Positions 1 to 5,189 of a DNA stretch of 11,560 nucleotides are shown one piece after another. This DNA is from JBQTIQ01 sp052387955 (GTDB taxonomy: Bacteria; Actinomycetota; Acidimicrobiia; Acidimicrobiales; JACDCH01). The translations under genes were made by a program, and so were the position numbers. Each line of letters starts with the position of its first letter. Position 1 is the stretch's first letter. The notes beneath the pieces are model-generated. The model saw nothing but the letters and a program-made list of their open reading frames with translations. It did not search any database and was not told the DNA's origin. The DNA lies in assembly GCA_052387955.1 (NCBI GenBank), contig JBQTIQ010000013.1:1-11560 (forward strand), given 5' to 3'.

Positions 1-254
1 CGTTCCCCGGCCACGCAGGCCGGGCTTGGCCGCACCTCCGCTGGCGCTGCGGTGCTCGCATCGGCGGCGCAACCGGGCTGTGTTCTTGGCGTTCCCCGGC
101 CACGCAGGCCGGGCTCGGCCGCACCTCCGCTGGCGCTGCGGTGCTCGCATCGGCTGCACAACCGGGCTGTGTTCTTGGCGTTCCCCGGCCACGCAGGCCG
201 GGCTTGGCCGCACCTCCGCTGGCGCTGCGGTGCTCGCATCGGCGGCGCAACCGG
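1..254. repeat. Tandem array of an 89-bp repeat (2 full copies plus 76 nt of a third)
   Basis: Copies start at 1, 90 and 179, each with CGTTCCCCGGCCACGCAGG. Copies 1 and 3 are identical over 76 nt by eye, up to 254. Copy 2 differs from copy 1 at three positions in 89. Each unit contains a perfect hairpin, CCCGGCC-ACGCA-GGCCGGG (6-12/18-24 in copy 1), and a weaker GCACC/GGTGC pairing (32-36/51-55). The array touches the window edge, so more copies may lie outside. It sits just downstream of the adk stop. Short open frames run across it in several phases, but they follow the repeat period and are not credible genes. A diverged inverted copy lies at 3248-3312, so this is a family dispersed in the genome and not only a local duplication. 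Confidence 0.93.
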
Positions 255-280
255 ACCGGGCTGGGTACGCCTAGGGTCGC

Positions 281-832
281 TCAGGTGATGCCGAGCGCCG
301 ACAGGCGGTCGAGGATGGCCGTGGTGACGGTGGCGGGGGCGCCGGCGGCGTCCACCGTGGCCAGGATGCCCTGCACACGGAAGTGCTCGAGCAGCGGTGC
401 CGTCTCGACGTGGTACTCCTCCAGGCGCCGGTCGACGGCAGCGACGTCGGCGTCGTCACGGCGGCCCTCGCGGGCACGGCCCGCCAACCGTTGCCGGGCG
501 ACCTCATCGGGAACGGCCAGGACGACCACGGCGTCGAACGGCGGGCTGTCGGGGTGCAGCGCCTGGGCCACGGTTCGCGGATAGCCGTCGAGAATGTACC
601 CGTCCCCCCGGCCGTCGGCCGCGATCGCCTCGCGGACGAGGCCCAGCACCACGTCGTCGGCGACCAGCTCGCCCCGGTCGATCTCGGCGGCGACGTCGGA
701 CCACGAACCGGCCGCGACCCGGGCCCGGAGCAACTCGCCGCTGGAGATCACGGGTACCCCGAAGCGATCGGCCAGGGCCGCCCCCTGGGTGCCCTTCCCC
801 GAGCCTGGAGGGCCCATCAGGACGAGCCGCAC
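281..832 (-). CDS. adk: Adenylate kinase (short-LID type)
   Basis: Adenylate kinase catalyses AMP + ATP = 2 ADP in the cytoplasm. From the chosen GTG the protein is 183 residues. It shows the P-loop GPPGSGKGT (7-15, Lys13), the AMP-site segment ISSGELLRA (29-37), GYILDGYPRTVAQA (78-91, Arg86 and Gln90), and a short LID around GRAREGRRDDADVAAVDRRL (118-137) without the zinc-binding cysteine insert. The short form is usual in Actinomycetota. GTG at 832 was chosen because GGGAG lies 7 nt upstream and the protein then begins directly with the beta strand MRLVLMGPPG. A longer frame to 916 would overlap the ParA-like gene. The gene lies 16 nt after the ParA-like stop, so the two are probably co-transcribed. 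The usual ribosomal-protein neighbours (secY, map) are absent, so it could be a second copy. The family call is firm. Confidence 0.93.
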   Translation of the reverse strand: MRLVLMGPPGSGKGTQGAALADRFGVPVISSGELLRARVAAGSWSDVAAEIDRGELVADDVVLGLVREAIAADGRGDGYILDGYPRTVAQALHPDSPPFDAVVVLAVPDEVARQRLAGRAREGRRDDADVAAVDRRLEEYHVETAPLLEHFRVQGILATVDAAGAPATVTTAILDRLSALGIT

Positions 833-848
833 GCCGTCGCTCCCACTG

Positions 849-1463
849 CTATCGGCGGGCGGCACGGCCGGCCCGCCGCCACACGTCGAGGTAGGCATCG
901 AGACCGTCCACGGCAAGGTCCGCCCTCGGGCCGGCGGCGATCGCCACCCGCTCCGGGATGGTCCCCCACACCGGCACGCCGGCGTCGGCCCAGGCGGCCA
1001 GCGCCTGCTGGTAGTCGCGGGTGAACGACCGGGCCGAGCACACGACGAGGCCGGCCGGGGCCCGTTCCGGTACCAGGTCGAGCAGGGCGCGCACCCTCGG
1101 TTCCTCGACCCCGCCCACTCGGGCGGGGATGATCACCACCGCGGCCCGTTCGAAGGCGGTGGACAAGAGCCGTTCGTTGCCCGGCGGCGTGTCCACCACG
1201 GCGACCTCGTCGCCCGTCACCTGGTCGAGGACGCGGGCCAGGAGCCGCTCTGTGGGCGCCTCGGCCACCGTGATCTTCGCCAGGCGTTCGTCGTCGGAGT
1301 GCTCGGCCCAGTCAGCCGAACTGGCCTGGGGGTCGGCGTCGACGAGCGTCACCGGCCGGCCGTCCCGGCTGGCGATACAGGCCAGGTAGACCGAGGTGGT
1401 CGTCTTGCCGACGCCGCCCTTGAGAGCCCCCACGACCACGATCACGGCCGAGACCGTACCCAC
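849..1463 (-). CDS. ParA/MinD-family ATPase, orphan (no ParB seen)
   Basis: This is a 204-residue P-loop ATPase of the ParA/Soj/MinD class. It carries the deviant Walker A GALKGGVGKTTT (12-23, signature Lys15 and Lys20), the switch/Walker A' strand LVDADPQASSADW (40-52), and Walker B-like VAVVDTPPG (87-95). These proteins form ATP-dependent dimers that position DNA or protein cargo. No ParB, parS site or replication gene is visible, so the cargo is unknown. At about 200 residues it is one of the short ParA forms lacking the N-terminal HTH of plasmid ParA. The start is GTG 1463. Another in-frame GTG a few codons later is possible, and no strong ribosome binding site separates them. It follows the Clp-N gene by 81 nt and precedes adk by 16 nt on the same strand. 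Family confidence is high; biological role is unknown. Confidence 0.9.
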   Translation of the reverse strand: MGTVSAVIVVVGALKGGVGKTTTSVYLACIASRDGRPVTLVDADPQASSADWAEHSDDERLAKITVAEAPTERLLARVLDQVTGDEVAVVDTPPGNERLLSTAFERAAVVIIPARVGGVEEPRVRALLDLVPERAPAGLVVCSARSFTRDYQQALAAWADAGVPVWGTIPERVAIAAGPRADLAVDGLDAYLDVWRRAGRAARR

Positions 1464-1544
1464 CCGCCAGAGGGGGCGTTGTCCCGCCCAGCCTCTTTGG
1501 GCACGACGGCGCCGGCCAGCGGTGCCGTTGGCCTGGCCCGGACT

Positions 1545-2130
1545 TCAGGCGGCCCGGCGCAGCGCCGCCTCGAGGGCCAGCAGCACGACCGGTAGCGTCA
1601 CGTCCCGCCGGGAGATCACGGTGCAGGCGGTCCCACGGCCCTCGCGTAGCAGGCCGAGGGCCAGGTGCTCGGGGCCGATGTAGTTGTGCCCGAGACGAAG
1701 AGCCTCCCGCAACGCGAGCTCGAGTGCCTTCTTGGCTCTGGGGCTGAACGGGATGTGCCCGATGACCGGCCCGGGGCCGCGGCGAGCGCGGGTTCGGAGA
1801 CCCCGCCGCCGGCGCTCCTGGCGATGCTGGAGTGCTCCGGGACCGAAGGTCGATTCGGCCACTTCCCGTACCGAGTCGAGGTCGATGCCCAGCCGGCAGC
1901 GCACCGCGATCGTCCTCGGCCGACCGGCGCGAGGCGAGCGCCAGGATGTCGGCCTGCACCGCGTCGGGGGTCAGTCCGCACGACCTCAACGCGTCGGCCG
2001 CCGGCGTTTCGCTCGCCAGCAGCGCCAGCAGTAGGTGCTCGGTACCGACCCGATGGTGGCCCAGGCGTCGGGCCTGAAGCTGCGCGCCGACGACGACCTC
2101 GCGGGCACCCGACCGGAACCGTTCGAACAT
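1545..2130 (-). pseudogene. Two-repeat Clp N-terminal domain protein, broken by a one-base frameshift
   Basis: The ATG at 2130 has GGAGG 8 nt upstream and starts MFERFRSGAREVVVGAQ, the first Clp-N repeat, with GTEHLLLALL. This frame is good to about 1897. The family then continues in another frame with RLGIDLDSVREVAE, FGPGAL, GHIPFSPRAKKALELALREA and the second repeat GHNYIGPEHLALGLLREG, ending at the TGA at 1545-1547. The interval is 586 nt, one more than 195 codons, so one extra base near 1891-1897 explains everything. Joined, the protein would be about 194 residues. It would hold two Clp-N substrate/adaptor-binding modules without any AAA+ ATPase domain, a known stand-alone actinobacterial type. 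Unrepaired, the first frame runs on to 1312, into the ParA-like gene. The cause could be a real mutation or a sequencing error; the intact remainder favours a recent change or an error. Confidence 0.82.
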
Positions 2131-2135
2131 CTCGT

Positions 2136-2345
2136 CTACCTCCGATGGTGCTTGCGATGGACGGTCTGCTTGGTCACGCCGAGGGCTTCGGCGATGTCCT
2201 GCCAGGACCAACCCTGGGAACGGGCGTTGTCGACGTGGACGTTCTCCAGCGACTCGAGCAGGCGCCGGAGGGCAGCGACTGCCGCCAGCCCCTCTCCCGG
2301 GTCCCGGTTGCTCGCCTGTTGGGCGAGCTCAGCGACGGTGGCCAT
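2136..2345 (-). CDS. Small helix-turn-helix protein, partner of the Clp-N gene
   Basis: This 69-residue protein has a helical N-terminal half (VAELAQQASNRDPGEGLAAV, LRRLLESLENVHVDNAR) and a C-terminal helix-turn-helix, GWSWQDIAEALGVTKQTVHRKH (45-66). The charged tail HRKHHRR suits DNA contact. In Actinomycetota small HTH proteins of this kind commonly precede a two-repeat Clp-N protein, as here; that statement is from family knowledge. Its TAG stop (2136-2138) lies 5 nt before the Clp-N ATG, and the Clp-N ribosome binding site overlaps its last codons, so translation is probably coupled. The promoter immediately upstream contains a palindrome over the -10 box, suggesting autorepression. Start ATG 2345 lies 6 nt after the -10 box, so the mRNA is probably leaderless. 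The signal that it senses is unknown. Confidence 0.85.
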   Translation of the reverse strand: MATVAELAQQASNRDPGEGLAAVAALRRLLESLENVHVDNARSQGWSWQDIAEALGVTKQTVHRKHHRR

Positions 2346-2348
2346 GGC

Positions 2349-2364
2349 GTCAGCATAAGCTGAC
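2349..2364. promoter_or_regulatory. Palindromic operator over the -10 box of the HTH gene
   Basis: GTCAGCATAAGCTGAC is a perfect inverted repeat with 6-bp arms (GTCAGC/GCTGAC) and a 4-bp centre. It contains the -10 hexamer. An extra half-site, ATGCTGAC (2384-2391), lies just upstream of the -35 box in reverse orientation. A dimeric HTH protein bound here would block RNA polymerase. The HTH product encoded next door is the natural candidate, but that is inference. Confidence 0.62.
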
Positions 2365-2380
2365 GGAGCGGAGACGTCAA
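2352..2380 (-). promoter_or_regulatory. Sigma-70-type promoter of the HTH/Clp-N operon, probably leaderless
   Basis: Reading the minus strand, -35 TTGACG (plus-strand 2375-2380) and -10 TATGCT (2352-2357) are separated by exactly 17 bp. Only 6 nt (2346-2351) lie between the -10 box and the ATG at 2345. Transcription would therefore start at or next to the initiation codon, giving a leaderless mRNA, which is common in Actinomycetota. It begins just past the ispE stop (2397-2399), so the HTH gene need not depend on ispE transcription. Confidence 0.72.
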
Positions 2381-2396
2381 CCCATGCTGACCATGT

Positions 2397-3107
2397 TCAC
2401 GCCGGGACCGTCCGGACGACCACCAGCCCCGAGCCCTCGAAGGCTCCCTCCACGAACCAGGTCGAGCCGCTGCCGGCCAGTGCCGGCGTGCGGCCGGTGG
2501 CGTCCCCCAGCCGGTCACGCCACCGCGCCAGTCCCGGCTCGACGGCCAGGGCCGCCGGTTCGAGGTCGTTGGGGCCACCGCCGGTCGGCGCGCCCAAGGC
2601 GTCCCAGGCCCGGTACACGGCCGGCGTCGAGACCGCCAGGGCTGGCGTCAAGAGCGTGAACTCCCGCTCCTGGAACGGCAATGGGTCGACCCGCTCACCG
2701 ACGCCGGTCACCCGGGCCCGGCCCCCCACGAGACAGAAGGGCACGTCCGCCCCCAACGAGGCCGCCACCGTGAGGTCGTCGACGCCGGCCCAGCGCAGCA
2801 CGGCGGCGGCGTCGGCCGCCCCGCCGCCGAGGCCGGCGCCGGCGGGGATGCGCTTGCGCACGCGCACCCGCGCCCGCCGTCCGAGCGTCGCCAACGCCCG
2901 GCGCACGAGGTTGGAGTCGCCGGACGGCACGCCGGCGGCAGCTGTCCCGGTCACCTCCAGGCCGTCCCCCTCCGAGAAGCCGACCTCGTCGGCCAGGTCG
3001 AGCGCCACCATCTCGGCATCGATCAGGTGATACCCGTCGGCGCGAACGCCGACGACCTGCAATCTGAGCGTGAGCTTGGCCGGCGCCACCTGCACTGACC
3101 CACCCAT
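2397..3107 (-). CDS. ispE: 4-diphosphocytidyl-2-C-methyl-D-erythritol kinase
   Basis: IspE is the MEP-pathway GHMP kinase. It phosphorylates the 2-hydroxyl of CDP-methylerythritol with ATP. The sequence shows the N-terminal substrate motif APAKLTLRLQVVGVRADGYH, the GHMP ATP-binding loop IPAGAGLGGGAADAAAVLRW, GADVPFCLVGGRARVTGVGE, GGPNDLEPAAL, and the C-terminal LAGSGSTWFV segment. From ATG 3107 it is 236 residues, shorter than the roughly 283-residue E. coli enzyme but with all motifs. ATG 3107 was chosen because GGGGGA lies about 7 nt upstream; ATG 3125 in the same frame would add six residues. It is divergent from ispD across a 248-bp gap, so its substrate is made by the neighbouring gene product and its product is used by IspF. 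The call is firm. Confidence 0.95.
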   Translation of the reverse strand: MGGSVQVAPAKLTLRLQVVGVRADGYHLIDAEMVALDLADEVGFSEGDGLEVTGTAAAGVPSGDSNLVRRALATLGRRARVRVRKRIPAGAGLGGGAADAAAVLRWAGVDDLTVAASLGADVPFCLVGGRARVTGVGERVDPLPFQEREFTLLTPALAVSTPAVYRAWDALGAPTGGGPNDLEPAALAVEPGLARWRDRLGDATGRTPALAGSGSTWFVEGAFEGSGLVVVRTVPA

Positions 3108-3247
3108 GACCGATCCCCCATCCAACGCCAGTCACCCGGCCTTCGGGCGGAGATGGTCCCACAGCAATGCGGCGCCACAGCCTCTGGCGAGCGCGTCGGT
3201 GCCACCGGCGACGCCGCCGGCACGAGCCCTCGAACGCCGCCCGCCGG

Positions 3248-3312
3248 GCCGCCGATACGAGCGCCGAAGCGCCAGCGCAGGCGCGGCCAAGCTCGGCCTG
3301 CGTGGCCGGGGA
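3248..3312 (-). repeat. Inverted, diverged copy of the 89-bp repeat family
   Basis: Compared with the reverse complement of the array at 1-254, about 59 of 65 positions match by eye, with six substitutions. The core GGCCTGCGTGGCCGGGGA is unchanged. The hairpin is shortened to CGGCC-TGCGT-GGCCG because one outer base pair is lost. It lies inside the ispE/ispD divergent gap, showing that the element is mobile or dispersed and not confined to gene ends. Confidence 0.85.
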
Positions 3313-3343
3313 CGCTGCTACCAACGCCGGCTGGCAACGCGGC

Positions 3344-3349
3344 TAGGTT
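3344..3349 (+). promoter_or_regulatory. Possible -10 box for a leaderless ispD transcript
   Basis: TAGGTT fits the TANNNT -10 pattern and ends 6 nt before the ispD GTG at 3356, the same spacing as for the HTH gene. No Shine-Dalgarno sequence precedes the GTG, which fits leaderless translation. No recognisable -35 hexamer lies 17 bp upstream, so the call rests on the -10 alone. Confidence 0.35.
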
Positions 3350-3355
3350 CGCCCG

Positions 3356-3982
3356 GTGGGCGAGGTGTGGGCCATCGTGGTCGCCGGCGGTTCGGGGGCG
3401 CGCTTCGGCGGCGCCAAGCAGTTCGAGGACCTCGCCGGGCGCCGGGTGCTCGACTGGGCCGTGGCCGCGGCCCGTTCGGCGTGCGACGACGTCGTGCCGG
3501 TGCTGCCTCCCGATCGGATCGAGGCCGGGGCCCGGGCTGGCGGCGCCACCCGGTCGGCCTCGGTGCGGGTGGGCCTGGCCGCCGTCCCGGCCGCGGCCGA
3601 GATCGTGGTTGTGCACGACGCCGCCCGCCCTCTCGCCGGCGCCGAGCTGTTCGAACGGGTGGTGGCCGCGGTCCGGGGTGGCGCCGATGCCGCCGTCCCC
3701 GTCCTGGCCATCACCGACACCCTGAAACGCCTCGCCGGCAGCCGCGTCGTCGGAACCGTCGACCGCACCGCGCTCGTCGCGGTGCAGACCCCTCAGGCCT
3801 TCCGGGCCGAGGTGCTGCGGGCTGCCCACACCGACGAGCCCGAGGCCACCGACGACGCCGCCCTGGTCGAGGCCATGGGGGGCAGCGTCGTCGCCGTGGC
3901 CGGTGATCCCCGCAACATCAAGCTGACCACCCCCGACGACCTGGTGGCGGCCCGAGCCCTGGCCGCGGCGGCCATGCTATGA
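3356..3982 (+). CDS. ispD: 2-C-methyl-D-erythritol 4-phosphate cytidylyltransferase
   Basis: IspD couples CTP to methylerythritol phosphate, giving CDP-methylerythritol in the MEP isoprenoid pathway. The 208-residue protein has the nucleotide-binding loop IVVAGGSGARFGGAKQF (near the N-terminus), the CTP motif GGATRSASVRVGL, VVVHDAARPLAG, VDRTALVAVQTPQAFR, TDDAALVEAMGG, and the C-terminal GDPRNIKLTTPDDL. These are the family signatures in the right order, and length is slightly below the usual 225-240. GTG 3356 was chosen because the first strand begins two residues later and a -10-like element abuts it. ispF follows 102 nt downstream on the same strand, the usual ispD-ispF pairing; ispE is divergent. 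Confidence 0.96.
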   Translation: MGEVWAIVVAGGSGARFGGAKQFEDLAGRRVLDWAVAAARSACDDVVPVLPPDRIEAGARAGGATRSASVRVGLAAVPAAAEIVVVHDAARPLAGAELFERVVAAVRGGADAAVPVLAITDTLKRLAGSRVVGTVDRTALVAVQTPQAFRAEVLRAAHTDEPEATDDAALVEAMGGSVVAVAGDPRNIKLTTPDDLVAARALAAAAML

Positions 3983-4084
3983 GCGAGCGAGCGGACCGTC
4001 GACACCGCGCCCGTGGGCTCATCGGTTGCCGTCCGTGACAGCCAGGGCAAGTCGCCGCGGGGGGCCGAAGACGATGGCGTGCCG

Positions 4085-4561
4085 ATGAGCCCCACCCGGG
4101 TGGGCATCGGCTTCGACGTGCACCCCTTCAGCGACGACCCAGCCCGCGCCCTGGTGTTGGGTGGGACCGTGCTCGAAGGTGAAGCGGGCCTGGAAGGCCA
4201 CAGTGACGCCGACGTCGTCGCCCATGCCGTCGCCGACGCCTTGCTGGGTGCCGCCGGCCTGGGCGATATCGGCCAGCACTTCCCCGACTCCGACGAGCGC
4301 TGGCGGGAAGCCGACAGCACCGACCTGCTGGCTCGGGCAGCTCACCTCGTCGCCGAGGCCGGCTGGTCGGTTGCCAACGTCGACTGCTCGGTCGTGCTCG
4401 AGGCGCCGCGGCTGGCACCGCATCGCCACGCCATGCAGCAGCGCCTCACGACGGCGGTCGGCGCACCGGTGAGCGTGAAGGCCAAGCGGGCCGAGGGCTT
4501 GGGCGCAATCGGCCGCGGCGAGGGGATCGCCTGCTGGGCGGTCGCTCTCGTCGAACGCTGA
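4085..4561 (+). CDS. ispF: 2-C-methyl-D-erythritol 2,4-cyclodiphosphate synthase
   Basis: IspF cyclises CDP-methylerythritol 2-phosphate to the 2,4-cyclodiphosphate, releasing CMP, as a zinc-dependent trimer. From ATG 4085 it is 158 residues, the standard length. It shows the metal motif GIGFDVHPF (DxH), LEGHSDADVVAHAVADALLG with the catalytic and metal histidines, GDIGQHFPDSDERW, and the C-terminal KAKRAEGLGAIGRGEGIACW. The frame is open back to 4013, but the extra 24 residues do not resemble the family, so the start was placed at MSPTRVGIGFDVH. The Shine-Dalgarno there is weak, and a GTG at 4079 is an alternative. It acts two steps after IspD and directly after IspE. Confidence 0.96.
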   Translation: MSPTRVGIGFDVHPFSDDPARALVLGGTVLEGEAGLEGHSDADVVAHAVADALLGAAGLGDIGQHFPDSDERWREADSTDLLARAAHLVAEAGWSVANVDCSVVLEAPRLAPHRHAMQQRLTTAVGAPVSVKAKRAEGLGAIGRGEGIACWAVALVER

Positions 4562-4811
4562 CGCGAGCCGCAGGAGCGGGGAGGAGCCTCGGTTGTGGAG
4601 CCCGGGATCGCTGACCGGGCACCGGCGCCGCTGGGTACGCTGGGGGTCGGCCACGTTCCGGGGCCCATGCCGCTGGACGGCACGGCAACCTTGCGCTGGA
4701 GGGCACCGAGGTGGCTCAGTAGTAGGTAGCACGAGGTACTGGCACGTCACGCCCGGACTGAGGGACTGTCCCGAATGTCACGGTGCGACGTTCACTGCGA
4801 AGGGGAAGCAG
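4562..4811. other. Gap between ispF and the Rieske gene
   Basis: There is no convincing gene in these 250 bp. The Rieske reading frame is open upstream to 4593, but the extension has no family similarity. Visible items are a perfect 11-bp palindrome GGGACTGTCCC (4762-4772), a direct repeat GGACTG flanking AG (4755-4768), two GTCACG hexamers, and a weak promoter-like pair CTGACC (4611-4616) and TACGCT (4636-4641) with an overlong 19-bp spacer. The Rieske ribosome binding site AGGGGA is at the right end. Confidence 0.5.
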
Positions 4812-5171
4812 ATGGCTGAGGGCTCCAACGAGGACTTCGTGGTCGCGACCACGCTCGATGAGCTGTGGGAAGGCGAGATGGCATCGGTGATGGTCAACGG
4901 CACCGCCGTGCTGCTGGTCAACCTCGAAGGTGGCAAGGTCGTCGCCTTCGAAGACCGGTGCCCCCACGTCGGCACCCCCCTTTCCGACGGAGAGTTCGAC
5001 GAGGGCGAGCTGATGTGCGTCTCGCACCAGTGGACCTTCGAAGCCGAGACCGGCGCCGGCACCAACCCGGCGTCGTCGTGCCTCAAGCGGTTCGCGGTGA
5101 AGATCGACGGCGACAACGTGCTCGTTGCCACCGGGATCGTCGAGCAGCAGCCCGTCGGCCTGACCGCTTAG
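4812..5171 (+). CDS. Rieske [2Fe-2S] ferredoxin, toluene/isoprene monooxygenase (T4moC)-like
   Basis: This is a 119-residue soluble Rieske ferredoxin. The cluster ligands are CPH (Cys50, His52) and CVSH (Cys69, His72), giving the spacing CxH-x16-CxxH. There is no signal peptide or membrane segment. The sequence resembles the ferredoxin of toluene-4-monooxygenase as I remember it: LDELWEGEM near the start, SHQWTF after the second ligand pair, and TNPASSCLKRFAVKIDGDNV near the end. That family passes electrons from a flavin reductase to a diiron hydroxylase. Neither partner is in this window, so the redox partner is unknown. A role with a Rieske oxygenase or as a small nitrite-reductase-like subunit is less likely but open. 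ATG 4812 has AGGGGA at normal distance. The gene converges with the IclR gene across an 18-nt gap. Confidence 0.87.
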   Translation: MAEGSNEDFVVATTLDELWEGEMASVMVNGTAVLLVNLEGGKVVAFEDRCPHVGTPLSDGEFDEGELMCVSHQWTFEAETGAGTNPASSCLKRFAVKIDGDNVLVATGIVEQQPVGLTA

Positions 5172-5189
5172 CCTTGGTACCCACCGTCG

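Larger units (their letters stand above)
3108..3355. other. Divergent ispE/ispD intergenic region
   Basis: These 248 bp carry no credible gene. They contain the ispE ribosome binding site, a compound inverted repeat at 3199-3223 (GTGCC, CGGC, GAC, GCCG, GGCAC with small internal mismatches), an inverted copy of the left-end repeat (3248-3312), and a -10-like TAGGTT before ispD. No clear -35/-10 pair for ispE was found. Long open frames across the region on both strands are a GC-bias artefact. Confidence 0.6.

Noticed and set aside
26..288. Several open frames through the repeat array (about 80 residues each)
   Set aside because: They repeat the same peptide in step with the 89-bp unit, lack ribosome binding sites and match no family. 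They follow from GC-rich tandem repeats without stops.
1312..2211. A 299-residue minus-strand frame covering the Clp-N gene
   Set aside because: Only its first third is family-like (the first Clp-N repeat). After about 1897 it becomes Arg/Pro/Gly-rich and overlaps the ParA-like gene. It is the read-through of the frameshifted gene.
4695..4800. tRNA-like stretch (GTGGCTCAGTAGTAGGTAGC resembles a D-arm)
   Set aside because: The D-stem does not pair, no anticodon arm fits, no GGTTCGAATCC-type T-loop follows, and no acceptor stem closes.
4593..4811. N-terminal extension of the Rieske protein containing CPECHG
   Set aside because: The open frame continues upstream, but a good ribosome binding site and the family N-terminus fix the start at 4812. 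The cysteine motif lies in untranslated sequence.
5172..5189. Terminator between the convergent Rieske and IclR genes
   Set aside because: Only 18 nt separate the stops, and apart from the short palindrome GGTACC there is no stem-loop or T-run.
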